Of a stretch of 64,000 nucleotides of DNA, positions 1 to 6,781 are shown piece by piece. Below the pieces are notes generated by a model. It saw nothing but the letters and a program-made list of their open reading frames with translations, ran no database searches and had not been told where the DNA came from. Each line of letters starts with the position of its first letter. Positions within the stretch are counted from its first letter, which is position 1. Location of the stretch: the NCBI GenBank assembly GCA_016721245.1, contig JADKIQ010000019.1, positions 62,001 to 126,000 on the forward strand. Reading direction: 5' to 3'. Origin of the DNA: Sphingobacteriales bacterium. GTDB lineage: Bacteria; Bacteroidota; Bacteroidia; Chitinophagales; JADIYW01. The position numbers and the translations under genes were made by a program.

Positions 1-1
1 A

Positions 2-795
2 AAAATAACAATTCTATTCATTTCCTTTTTGCTCTTTGCATGCAGTCAGAATCCAATTACAGGAAGAAAACAATTTACCTTATTGCCGGATGACCAGATG
101 AACACAATGGCCTTGCAAGAGTATCAGCAATTTTTAACGGATAACAAAACTAAAGTAGTTCCTTCCGGTGCAGATGCCGAAATGGTTAAACGGGTAGGTG
201 CTAAAATTTCTGCCGCCGTTACTGAATATATGACACAAATAGGAATGGCAGATAAGATGAAGTCGTATAGCTGGGAATTTAATGTAGTAAAAGATTCCGT
301 GGCAAATGCCTGGTGTATGCCGGAGGGAAAGTTGTTGTGTATACAGGACTCTTGCCGATTACTAAAACAGAAGCAGGTTTAGCTGTGGTGATGGGACATG
401 AGATTTCTCATGCCATTGCAAGTCATGGAAATGAGCGTATGAGTGCACAGATGTTGCAGGAACTTGGATTCTCTGCTTTAGATGTGGCAATGGCCAATAA
501 ACCCGAGAAAACCAGAAGTATATTTGAGAGCGCAGTAGGCATGGGAGCGGAGTTAGGCATAATGCTGCCGTTTAGCAGAAGACAGGAGAGCGAAGCCGAC
601 AGAATGGGATTAATCTTTATGGCAATGGCTGGATATGATCCGAATGAAGCCGTAAATTTCTGGACCAGAATGGCAGTACAAAGTGGCGGAAAAAGTGTTC
701 CTGAATTTTTAAGCACACACCCAAGTGATGAAACGCGTATCAACGATATACAAACAAAATACTTACCGGAAGCGATGAAGTATTACAAGCATTAG
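2..795 (+). pseudogene. M48-family metalloprotease lipoprotein, 5'-truncated by window edge, one frameshift
   Basis: Periplasmic zinc metalloprotease of the M48 (LoiP/YggG-like) family, expected to act in envelope protein quality control. The frame is open from base 2, so the start lies outside the window. The hydrophobic stretch ends in a lipobox (LLFAC), which suggests an outer-membrane lipoprotein. The first frame runs to about base 319 with the family signature NAWCMP; the rest (GGKVVVYTGLL, zinc motif HEISH, later ESEADRMG with the third zinc ligand) continues in another frame to the stop at 795. One missing base at about 320-322 (ATGCC|GGAGGG) explains the break and would restore CMPGGK. 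It is either a recent pseudogene or a sequencing indel; two other genes here show the same kind of lesion. Confidence 0.85.
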
Positions 796-1108
796 AATGT
801 CACAGGAGTAACCTCGCGCTCTACAGGTATTGTCACCTGTCGACTACCAACCCGTTTATTTTAATGTGCTGCATCCTGCAAAATTAATAGCGATTTAAGA
901 ACCGATGAAGTAATGATGATGAGTAGGAAAGCCAAATAAACCGGCGAAGCCGGTCTGTATTTTAAAGGCTAAGTATGCGAAGCATAGTTAAACCGCAAAA
1001 AAGAAACAGGAATTAAGAAAAACGGTTGAAAATTGTCACTGTATGTGCGTGTTTAGCACAAACCAACACTTTTTCACAAATTAAAATTCTTACACAAAAA
1101 TTGCTTAT
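796..1108. other. Intergenic stretch with small hairpins; left edge of the cassette array
   Basis: No convincing gene seen. It holds ACAGGT-ATTGTC-ACCTGT (no T-run, so not an obvious terminator). It also holds two GAA-loop hairpins, ACCGGC-GAA-GCCGGT at 940-954 and TATGC-GAA-GCATA at 974-986, which look REP-like. From 1021 it contains a half-site related to the palindrome at 2296. The junction between ordinary chromosome and cassette array probably lies here. Confidence 0.5.
1021..1070 (-). other. attC-like half-site (one arm only)
   Basis: The stretch from AACGGTTGAAAATTG through GTGCGTGTTTAGCAC is clearly similar to the left arm of the palindrome at 2296-2345 (AACGTCCTGAAAATTG, GTGCGTGCTTAGCAC). 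No matching second arm is visible before the gene stop at 1109, so this appears to be a truncated terminal site of the array. Confidence 0.45.
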
Positions 1109-1756
1109 TCAAATCTGCCAAAACTTCCACCATTTTTTTTGTGCTTTCATTATTACATTAATTGGTTCTTTATTATAGTAGTCAGACTCTTTATGGTCAA
1201 TCGTCTTTCCGTCATAATCAATTTTGTATGTACTCCCGTTAAAGTCTGTCAAAGCAATATAAGTGTCAAACATTTCAAAAGGATTTCCTTCTTCAAGGCA
1301 AACGAAAATGTCTGCACCGCTATAACTCCAAAGTATTTTTCCTTTCTTGTCAATTCTCGCAATCGAAGTCTCTCCGTAAGAAATATAGGTGTCTTGGTAT
1401 TTATGAAGTGAAAAACAAGTTGCCCAATCAGTTTCTGTCACCCAATTAGTTTCTAAGGCTGGAAGAGTCAAACTAAATACTTTGTTGCAGCAACGTATAA
1501 TTAACTTGTCGTCGTCAATAAATACCGTGTCATAATAAACGCCTGTTCCCCCTCCACTTGCCAAAATAATTGCACTGCTAATAAGATTATTGTCCTTATA
1601 AATTTTTATAGCATGTTGTGAGTTTGGCGAATATGGTTTGTCTTTGTCTACTTGAATTACTTTGTTATAACTTGTCGGACTGTCTGCCTTTTGATTAAAT
1701 GAAGAATCATCAAAGATCTCAATAGTTAAGTCATTATGTTGAAGGGTAACTGTCAT
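1109..1756 (-). CDS. Hypothetical protein, beta-rich, cassette-borne
   Basis: A 215-residue protein I do not recognise. There is no signal peptide or membrane segment. The sequence alternates hydrophobic and polar residues and includes SIARIDKKGKILWSY followed by YIALTDFNGSTYKIDYDG, which resemble blades of a beta-propeller (strand, turn, strand). It ends in a tryptophan/lysine-rich tail (KKWWKFWQI). It lies 33 bp downstream of the DinB-like gene on the same strand, so the two could share a transcript and a cassette. The position next to an attC-like half-site and the small soluble product are typical of cassette cargo. Function unknown. Confidence 0.7.
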   Translation of the reverse strand: MTVTLQHNDLTIEIFDDSSFNQKADSPTSYNKVIQVDKDKPYSPNSQHAIKIYKDNNLISSAIILASGGGTGVYYDTVFIDDDKLIIRCCNKVFSLTLPALETNWVTETDWATCFSLHKYQDTYISYGETSIARIDKKGKILWSYSGADIFVCLEEGNPFEMFDTYIALTDFNGSTYKIDYDGKTIDHKESDYYNKEPINVIMKAQKKWWKFWQI

Positions 1757-1789
1757 TTAAAATTTTGTCCAATGGTTCTTTGCTAAAGA

Positions 1790-2266
1790 TTATCTCATTA
1801 TATCTGTATCAAATGGTGTATAGTTTAAGTGCCTGCTAATTGATAATACTTGACCTTTGTGATGATATTCATGCGTAATTACATGCGTAAATATTTTAAA
1901 TGGTTTTGCAGAACTTTTTATATTTTGAATTTCGTAATCTATATCTTTATAAGCGTCCATGTTTTTAATAAACTCATCCATGAATTCATCTACTTGGTCG
2001 AATAATTCCATAACATCTGAAATGTTTTTAAATTCTTCATATTCTGAAAAACGAATATCGTTATTCAACACAAGATTACCAATCCAATATTGATAAGTAT
2101 TTGCAATATGTACTAACAGATTTCGCATACTTCCACCACGACCAAATGAAGTATTTTGATTAATGAAATCACCATGAGAAATCCTCTTGCAAAAGTCAAA
2201 TAGAACATTTCTTGAACTTTTTACAAGTTCATATTGTTCTTTCGAATAAATAGAAAATGTTGTCAT
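1790..2266 (-). CDS. DinB-family protein
   Basis: A 158-residue four-helix-bundle protein of the DinB/YfiT-like superfamily, whose members include metal-dependent thiol transferases and many uncharacterised stress proteins. The family pattern is visible: an N-terminal helix, then LLVHIANTYQYWIG with the first putative metal histidine near residue 53, and a C-terminal helix HVITHEYHHKGQVLSISRH with two more histidines in the usual HEYHHKGQ context, followed by the typical LxYTPFD ending. The start ATG lies about 30 bases inside the cassette boundary at 2297, which is the compact spacing expected of a cassette gene. DinB proteins are frequent passengers of mobile cassettes. The substrate cannot be inferred. 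Confidence 0.85.
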   Translation of the reverse strand: MTTFSIYSKEQYELVKSSRNVLFDFCKRISHGDFINQNTSFGRGGSMRNLLVHIANTYQYWIGNLVLNNDIRFSEYEEFKNISDVMELFDQVDEFMDEFIKNMDAYKDIDYEIQNIKSSAKPFKIFTHVITHEYHHKGQVLSISRHLNYTPFDTDIMR

Positions 2267-2295
2267 ACATGTTGAGTTTTTAATGGCTTACCACC

Positions 2296-2420
2296 AACGT
2301 CCTGAAAATTGGCGATGGTTGTGCGTGCTTAGCACGAACCAAAACTAACCTTCAAACTAAATTTATTACATATTATTTGCTTTTCCAAATGAGCCACAAC
2401 TAACGCCAATTTTATGTTAG
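2296..2420 (-). other. attC-like palindromic recombination site
   Basis: Imperfect palindrome with arms AAC..GAAAATTGGCG..GGTTGTG (2296-2322) and CACAAC..CGCCAATTTT..GTTAG (2395-2420). The loop holds a smaller hairpin, CGTGC-TTA-GCACG (2324-2336). Outer ends read AAC...GTT. On the minus strand it begins GCAGCTAAC and ends GGACG|TTGGTGG. The GCAGCTAAC end is the exact complement of the GTTAGCTGC that opens the same cassette at about 3025, as in integron cassettes. It sits 3' of the 2436-2995 gene. Confidence 0.55.
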
Positions 2421-2435
2421 CTGCTGGCTTAATTT

Positions 2436-2995
2436 TTATGTTACAGTTAGATAAATTTCAGTAGCACCTTTTTCTTTTAGGCATAAAATATTTTTTAGTA
2501 AGTCATCTAAATCTTTAACAATCTTCTTTTTCTCAAAATAAGATTTCCATGGATATCGACTATTTTTACTCTTTACTTCAATTTGGCTTACTAATTTGAT
2601 TTGTTTTTCTGCGAGTTCGCTTCCTACATCTTCTTTTATTTTTGGAATATCTGCGATTAAGTAATTAGCTGAATGATTCCTTACGTAATCTATTTGTTAC
2701 AAACATATTGATCTTTTTGAATTTTATCTTTAAATATGCTGATTAGAGATAATAATGATTCTGTATTTTGAGTATTTTCGGCAATGTAACTTGAATTTGT
2801 TTCTTTTCCTTGATATACTAATTTCAATAGCGGCGATAAATCTAAGCCGTAATAAGTACCTGTTGCTTTTAAGATACTTTTTTCTCCATACATTTCTCCG
2901 CTAATTACAAAGTCATAGAATTTTTTATTGATGAATTGGTGGCATTCATCATTGTTTTCTATTTGTTCGGAATATACTCCTATATGTGATCCCAT
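2436..2995 (-). pseudogene. Hypothetical cassette gene with an apparent single-base frameshift
   Basis: The annotatable frame from 2995 ends at 2690 (101 residues), but a second open frame continues without interruption to a TAA at 2436. Adding one A to the AAA run of AACAAATAG near 2690-2696 joins them into a protein of about 185 residues. I do not recognise the family. The N-terminal part is mixed alpha/beta (MGSHIGVYSEQIENND) and the C-terminal part is lysine-rich and helical, ending EIYLTVT. There is no signal peptide. The ATG lies about 23 bases inside the cassette edge, and an attC-like site follows the stop, which is canonical cassette architecture. The break may be a homopolymer sequencing error. 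Confidence 0.6.
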
Positions 2996-3020
2996 GTTGA
3001 AAAAAATTATGCTTGCAGCT

Positions 3021-3105
3021 AACGTCCGGCAGCTTTGTGAAGTGAGTTGACACCGATGAACTATTTAAAGGAGGTCAACTCATTTTACAAAACTGCCTGT
3101 TAGGC
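3021..3105 (-). other. attC-like palindromic recombination site (copy 1)
   Basis: Arms AACGTCCGGCAGCTTTGTGA followed by AGTGAGTTGAC (3021-3051), and GTCAACTCATTTTACAAAAC followed by TGCCTGTTAG (3074-3103), are inverted and nearly complementary around a 22-base loop. Ends read AAC...GTT(AGGC), which matches the GTTRRRY core of integron attC sites. It separates the hypothetical-gene cassette from the first gene-less cassette. Confidence 0.6.
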
Positions 3106-3450
3106 GCTGTTTTAGTTTATGCAATTTACTAAAACAGTTTCAGTTTTAAATCTATCGCACTGCAAAACATTTAGATAAAAATTATTGTCGTAAATACTTG
3201 TATTTCCGCAGTCATTTTTGTCGTGAAAACTCATTTTATCAAAACGATAAGTTACACTCAAAATATTGTTTCACAATTTTTTTTCTTGTAACTTTGCTGA
3301 GTATTGTAAGCGTCTCACGCTTTAAAGAGTAAACTCTTTCCGCGATTCGTCGCCAATACTCAAAGTAAAAATCAATTTATTTTTACTATCGTTTTGCACC
3401 AAATTTCACTAAAGTTTTCATTGTTTTGCAGTGGCTTAAAATTGCGCTCT
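3021..3450 (-). repeat. 430-bp tandem repeat unit 1: gene-less structured cassette
   Basis: First of two head-to-tail units (430 and 432 bp, roughly nine bases in ten identical by eye). After the attC-like site it contains nested inverted repeats: CACTGCAAAACA (3158-3169) with 3422-3433; TGAAAACT (3224-3231) with 3413-3420; CAAAACGATA (3240-3249) with 3387-3396; GAGTATTG (3299-3306) with 3354-3361. Inside the last helix are three hairpins (AAGCG/CGCTT, AAAGAGT/ACTCTTT, GCGA/TCGC). No conserved reading frame was found. It could be a structured RNA gene or a folded-DNA element. Confidence 0.7.
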
Positions 3451-3535
3451 AACGTCCGGCAGCTTTGTGAAGTGAGTTGACACCGATGAACTATTTAAAG
3501 GAGGTCAACTCATTTTACAAAACTGCCTGTTAGGC
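3451..3535 (-). other. attC-like palindromic recombination site (copy 2)
   Basis: Identical in sequence to the site at 3021-3105, placed 430 bp downstream. On the minus strand it follows AGCGCCTAAC and ends CGGACG|TTAGAGCGC, so the cassette edges complement each other (with one extra base), as for the neighbouring unit. Confidence 0.6.
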
Positions 3536-3882
3536 GCTGTTTTAGTTTATGCAATTTACTAAAACAGTTCCAGTTTTAAGCTGCTCGCACTGCAAAACAT
3601 TTAGATAAAATTATTGTCGTAAATACTTGTATTTCCGCAGTCATTTTTATCGTGAAAACTTATTTTATCAAAACGATAAGTTACACCTCAAATATTGTTT
3701 CTCAATTTTTTTTCGGGTAACTTTGCTGAGTATTGTAAGCGTCTCACGCTTTAAAGAGTACACTCTTTCCGCGATTCGTCGCCAATACTCAAGCCCAAAA
3801 ATCTTTCAGCTTTTTGTATCGTTTTGCTCCAAATCAAAATAACTGTTTTCATTGTTTTGCAGTGGCTTTAAAATTGCGCTCT
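3451..3882 (-). repeat. Tandem repeat unit 2: gene-less structured cassette nearest the recombinase
   Basis: Second copy of the structured unit. The nested helices are kept although sequence differs between copies. The hairpin TAAAAA/TTTTTA of unit 1 (3366-3371, 3380-3385) is CAAAAA/TTTTTG here (3796-3801, 3811-3816), a paired T-A to C-G change. The loop of the AAAGAGT hairpin changes while its stem does not. A 33-codon minus-strand ORF in this copy is interrupted in unit 1, which argues against coding. Confidence 0.7.
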
Positions 3883-3971
3883 AACTCTAAAATAGGCGAA
3901 ATTGATGTATTTTCAAAATATTTGTACTTTTAATTATAATTAACTATTTGTCAATAGCTTAGATTTACTGG

Positions 3972-4031
3972 CAATACAAAATGCGTACTTCGTATTTTGT
4001 ATTGTTTTGACTTGCGACAATACAAAATGCG
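3972..4031. other. Triple CAATACAAAATGCG motif next to recombinase: attI-like or recombinase-binding region
   Basis: CAATACAAAATGCG occurs at 3972-3985 and 4018-4031 in direct orientation. An inverted copy (one mismatch) at 3991-4004 forms a hairpin with the first. The region lies between the recombinase stop (4042) and the first cassette edge (about 3884), where a primary insertion site would be expected. Confidence 0.4.
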
Positions 4032-4041
4032 AACAACATAA

Positions 4042-5106
4042 TTACTGAATATTATCTAATGGACTCTTTATCTTTTTTAAATCTTTCTTAGTTACATGAG
4101 TATATATCAATGTCGTATGAATGCTATTATGCCCTAATAATTGTTGTATAAAGCTAATATCTGTTCCATTTTCTAACAAATGGGTGGCAAAGCTGTGGCG
4201 CAAACTATGTATGCCTACATCTTTATTTATATGTGCTTTGTTCATAGCTGCTTTAAAAACTTTTTGTGCACTTCTGGTGCTATATCTTTCACCATATTGC
4301 CCTTCAAAAAGATATTTTTTGGGTTTGTATTCTTTAAAGTATGCTCGTAACTGTTCTAAAATGCTCTCCGGTAAATTTACATATCGGTCTTTCTTTCCTT
4401 TAGCTCTTTCAATAAATACTTGCATGTTTTTACTATCAATATCAATAATTTTCAGATTTATAATCTCAGAAACGCGCAAACCCATGCCATAGCATAACTT
4501 CAACATGGTATTGTGTTTTAAATTGATTGTTTGTTCAAAGAGCTTTTTAATATCTTGTGCATTAATCACTTTAGGTAATTTAGATGGCTTGATTGGTCGA
4601 GGTATTTCCATAAATAACTTATCTCTTTTCAATACCTGTTCAAAATAAAACTTTATAGCATTCATGCGACTGTGCAAAGTAGCTTCTGTCAGTTTTAACT
4701 CATTTATACAATATAATAGATAGCTTTTTAACTTAGATGCATCACAATTCTCTATAGGAAAATCTTTTAAGATATACAATAGTTGCGCAAATTCATTCCG
4801 GTATGTTTTTATCGTACTCTGGCTATATGCTTTCAATTGTAGCATTTCTATTAACGAACGGAGGGCATCTTGATTTATTGGATGAATTTTTAATAAGATT
4901 TCTTTACCAAGAGGTTTATTTTCCATTCCAAACTTTTCGCGGTATTGTTGCGTATCCAACACATACCAGGCTTTTTTACTTTGGCTCCATTTTACGCCCA
5001 CCAGCTTTTTTACCCGTTCCACCAATTTCTTGTCATATGGAAATTTTATCAGAATAACATTTTTACCTTCATGTACATCCAATTCATATTTTATTGCTAC
5101 AGCCAT
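4042..5106 (-). CDS. Tyrosine recombinase adjacent to the cassette array
   Basis: A 354-residue site-specific recombinase. Residues 1 to about 70 form an extra N-terminal module (VKWSQSKKAWYVLDT) ahead of the SAM-like core-binding domain (about 75-165) and the catalytic domain. Catalytic signatures are complete: arginine in CYGMGLRVSEI, lysine in RAKGKKDRYV, HSLRHSFATHLL (box II H-x-x-R), LLGHNSIHTTLIYTHV with the nucleophile tyrosine. The stretch between the lysine motif and box II is short, so the roughly 35-residue insertion that defines integron integrases (IntI) is absent; by this test it is XerC/D-like. It is transcribed in the same direction as the cassette genes, with its 3' end facing the array. 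I infer that it moves the cassettes; this is not proven. Confidence 0.85.
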   Translation of the reverse strand: MAVAIKYELDVHEGKNVILIKFPYDKKLVERVKKLVGVKWSQSKKAWYVLDTQQYREKFGMENKPLGKEILLKIHPINQDALRSLIEMLQLKAYSQSTIKTYRNEFAQLLYILKDFPIENCDASKLKSYLLYCINELKLTEATLHSRMNAIKFYFEQVLKRDKLFMEIPRPIKPSKLPKVINAQDIKKLFEQTINLKHNTMLKLCYGMGLRVSEIINLKIIDIDSKNMQVFIERAKGKKDRYVNLPESILEQLRAYFKEYKPKKYLFEGQYGERYSTRSAQKVFKAAMNKAHINKDVGIHSLRHSFATHLLENGTDISFIQQLLGHNSIHTTLIYTHVTKKDLKKIKSPLDNIQ

Positions 5107-5160
5107 TAGTTTGTTGTTTACTATTGAGATACAAAAACAGCTAAATTTCCATAAAATTTT

Positions 5161-5190
5161 TTAAAAAAAATGCAACCTTTTCAGGTTGCA
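5161..5190 (-). terminator. Rho-independent terminator
   Basis: TGCAACC-TTTTCA-GGTTGCA stem (5171-5177 with 5184-5190). On the minus strand it is followed by an unbroken T-run (5161-5170), so it ends transcription of the 5219-5803 gene. Confidence 0.8.
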
Positions 5191-5218
5191 TATATAAAAA
5201 CAAAAATGAGATAAGAAA

Positions 5219-5803
5219 TTAGATGTAGTATAATCCGCTTGGCGAATACACCGCCGGCAATCCGCCGCCAATGCCATCTGGTGGCAATGCACCTTCCAGC
5301 ACTCTGCCGTCAAATTTAAAAACCGCTTTATGCGCCAGCGCTTCCACTACATTTTGTGTAAACGGCATACCGCCCACACGATTGTAATATTGTGCTTCGT
5401 CAAACTCGGATAATTCCAGTTCTATCACGTGTCCGGCTACTTCTATTCTGGTATTTACCTTATTAGGGAAATCCACCTGCACGGAAATATTCGCTTTCAG
5501 TACCGGCGCATTTTCAAACGGTGTTCCTTTGAAAATTTTCGGTCCGTAATAGTTCCCCAGCTCTTCGTCTTCGCAGATAAATCCGAAAACGTCCGGCATT
5601 TCTTTGTTGTCAGGATTGATGAGTAACATGCCGCCCGGTGTCATGCCTGCCGGTGTTTTGGTGATTCTGGCTACATGCACCAATACATTAGGCAGCGGCG
5701 CGTCGGGTGTCGGTTTCAGCATGGCATCGATGCCGTCAAACCAGGAAAGAAAATCCGTTTTGTAATGTGCTCCATTGTTGGCTCTTAAAGTTAGTTCGCT
5801 CAT
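5219..5803 (-). CDS. Hypothetical protein, soluble, about 194 residues
   Basis: I do not recognise this family. The protein has no signal peptide or transmembrane segment. It opens MSELTLRANNG, includes ANISVQVDFPNKVNTRIEVAGHVIELELSEF-type beta-strand segments (about 105-135), and ends in a glycine/proline-rich tail (PPDGIGGGLPAVYSPSGL). Codon use is GC-richer than the cassette genes to its left, so it is probably native chromosome. It is a single-gene unit with its own terminator. No function is proposed. Confidence 0.7.
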   Translation of the reverse strand: MSELTLRANNGAHYKTDFLSWFDGIDAMLKPTPDAPLPNVLVHVARITKTPAGMTPGGMLLINPDNKEMPDVFGFICEDEELGNYYGPKIFKGTPFENAPVLKANISVQVDFPNKVNTRIEVAGHVIELELSEFDEAQYYNRVGGMPFTQNVVEALAHKAVFKFDGRVLEGALPPDGIGGGLPAVYSPSGLYYI

Positions 5804-5928
5804 AGTATTTAATTTTTATGAAATTTATACTAAAAGGAAATCCTTTCCTATACCACCAAACACGGAGATTTATAAACGCTTATTGAAGACAACCTCAGAC
5901 ACCAACTATCTAATAAGTAAAATTTTAT

Positions 5929-6228
5929 CTATTCGCTAATTCGATTTTTTAAATCCATGCTTTCATGTAAGATTCTGATTACTTCAATTTCATCTGCCGA
6001 AATTTGATGATAAAATAGGATATGTTTTCCGGATTTGAAGCCCAATAATTGCTCACTTATGTCTGTGTAATTTTTCCCAACAGATGGATTTTCGCCAATT
6101 TCTTTACAAGCAATCTTTATGTCGTTATAATATTTGTCTGCTTGTTTTTCTGACCACTTGTGCAATGTATAATACCAAATATCCGACAAGTCATTAATGG
6201 CTTCTTGTCTCAAAATAACTTTAGCCAT
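5929..6228 (-). CDS. RelE/ParE-family toxin
   Basis: A 99-residue toxin of a type II toxin-antitoxin system. It has the ParE fold pattern: an N-terminal strand MAKVILRQEAINDLSDIWYY, a long helix (SEKQADKYYNDIKIACKEIGENP), then GFKSGKHILFYHQISADEIEVIRILHESMDL, the typical RxxxHxxFY-like and IRILH..MD ending of ParE. ParE proteins usually poison DNA gyrase; RelE relatives cleave mRNA, and the sequence alone does not settle which. The gene overlaps the 3' end of the antitoxin gene by 8 bases, so translation is probably coupled and both are under antitoxin autorepression. Confidence 0.85.
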   Translation of the reverse strand: MAKVILRQEAINDLSDIWYYTLHKWSEKQADKYYNDIKIACKEIGENPSVGKNYTDISEQLLGFKSGKHILFYHQISADEIEVIRILHESMDLKNRISE

Positions 6229-6472
6229 TTTTTCTTTTTTTAGATTTCAGTTTGGTTAAATGCTCATCAAAGTCAAAATTCTCCACTCTAGAACTATTCA
6301 ACCCTTTTTGAATGGCGTTCTTAAGTGCAAGAATTTTATTCTCTTCATCTTCCAGTAATCGCAAGCCTGCGCGAATTACTTCACTGGCATTTTTGTAGCG
6401 ACCTTCTTCAATCTTATTTTCAACAAAATTTTCGTAATAATTTCCTAAAGAAACGGATGTATTATTTCGCAT
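6221..6472 (-). CDS. ParD-like antitoxin
   Basis: An 83-residue antitoxin partner of the downstream ParE-like toxin. The N-terminal MRNNTSVSLGNYYENFVE, then GRYKNASEVIRAGLRLLEDEENK, is the ribbon-helix-helix DNA-binding signature of ParD/CopG (N-A-S-E-V-I-R-A-G-L-R). The C-terminal half (LNSSRVENFDFDEHLTKLKSKK) would wrap the toxin. I chose the ATG at 6472 because it starts exactly at the RHH strand; an upstream in-frame start at 6499 would add nine hydrophobic residues without family support. Confidence 0.85.
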   Translation of the reverse strand: MRNNTSVSLGNYYENFVENKIEEGRYKNASEVIRAGLRLLEDEENKILALKNAIQKGLNSSRVENFDFDEHLTKLKSKKRKNG

Positions 6473-6781
6473 GATACTAATTTTCAATAAAAGTACCAAT
6501 TTTTGGTAAAATTGTCAAATGTTATCTCAATTCTCTAATGGTTGGTGTCCTCACAAAACATTACTTTGGGTTTGTAAATACACCAAACGATAAGTAAATA
6601 TAGATGGAAGCAAAGCTTTCGCTATGTTGTACTATTAGCAGGCTTTAGAGTTGCACCATCGATTTGTCTTAAGAAAATACTATGTGCCTATGTGTTTTAA
6701 AAAATAAAAAACAATAATAAAAAAACGTTTCCAAAGCCCAACTTTGGAAACGTAATAAAAAAACAAATAAGGAGAAATAGC
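6473..6781. other. Intergenic stretch, no gene seen
   Basis: About 300 bp between the antitoxin start and phoH. No ORF, RNA or clear promoter recognised, apart from the phoH terminator at its right end. GTTGGTGTC near 6541 is inverted relative to GACACCAAC near 5898, so it faintly brackets the toxin-antitoxin pair. Confidence 0.5.
6719..6752 (-). terminator. phoH terminator
   Basis: Perfect 11-bp stem CGTTTCCAAAG (6726-6736) with CTTTGGAAACG (6742-6752) and a 5-base loop. On the minus strand it is followed by a T-run. Confidence 0.85.

Noticed and set aside
820..838. ACAGGT-ATTGTC-ACCTGT as terminator of the M48 gene
   Set aside because: No T-run follows on either strand and the stem is only 6 bp.
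3627..3842. 71-codon plus-strand ORF inside the second structured repeat
   Set aside because: It runs through conserved palindromes, is not open in the same way in the first copy, and its direction opposes the array; an artefact of the repeat.
3021..3882. MITE or insertion-sequence remnant explanation for the 430-bp repeats
   Set aside because: The units are directly abutted with shared edges, have no terminal inverted repeats at the unit ends or target duplications, and their borders coincide with attC-like sites. Kept as a weaker alternative only.
5890..6550. Inverted GACACCAAC / GTTGGTGTC flanking the toxin-antitoxin pair as transposon ends
   Set aside because: Only nine bases match, surrounding sequence does not, and no target duplication or transposase is present; chance is likely.
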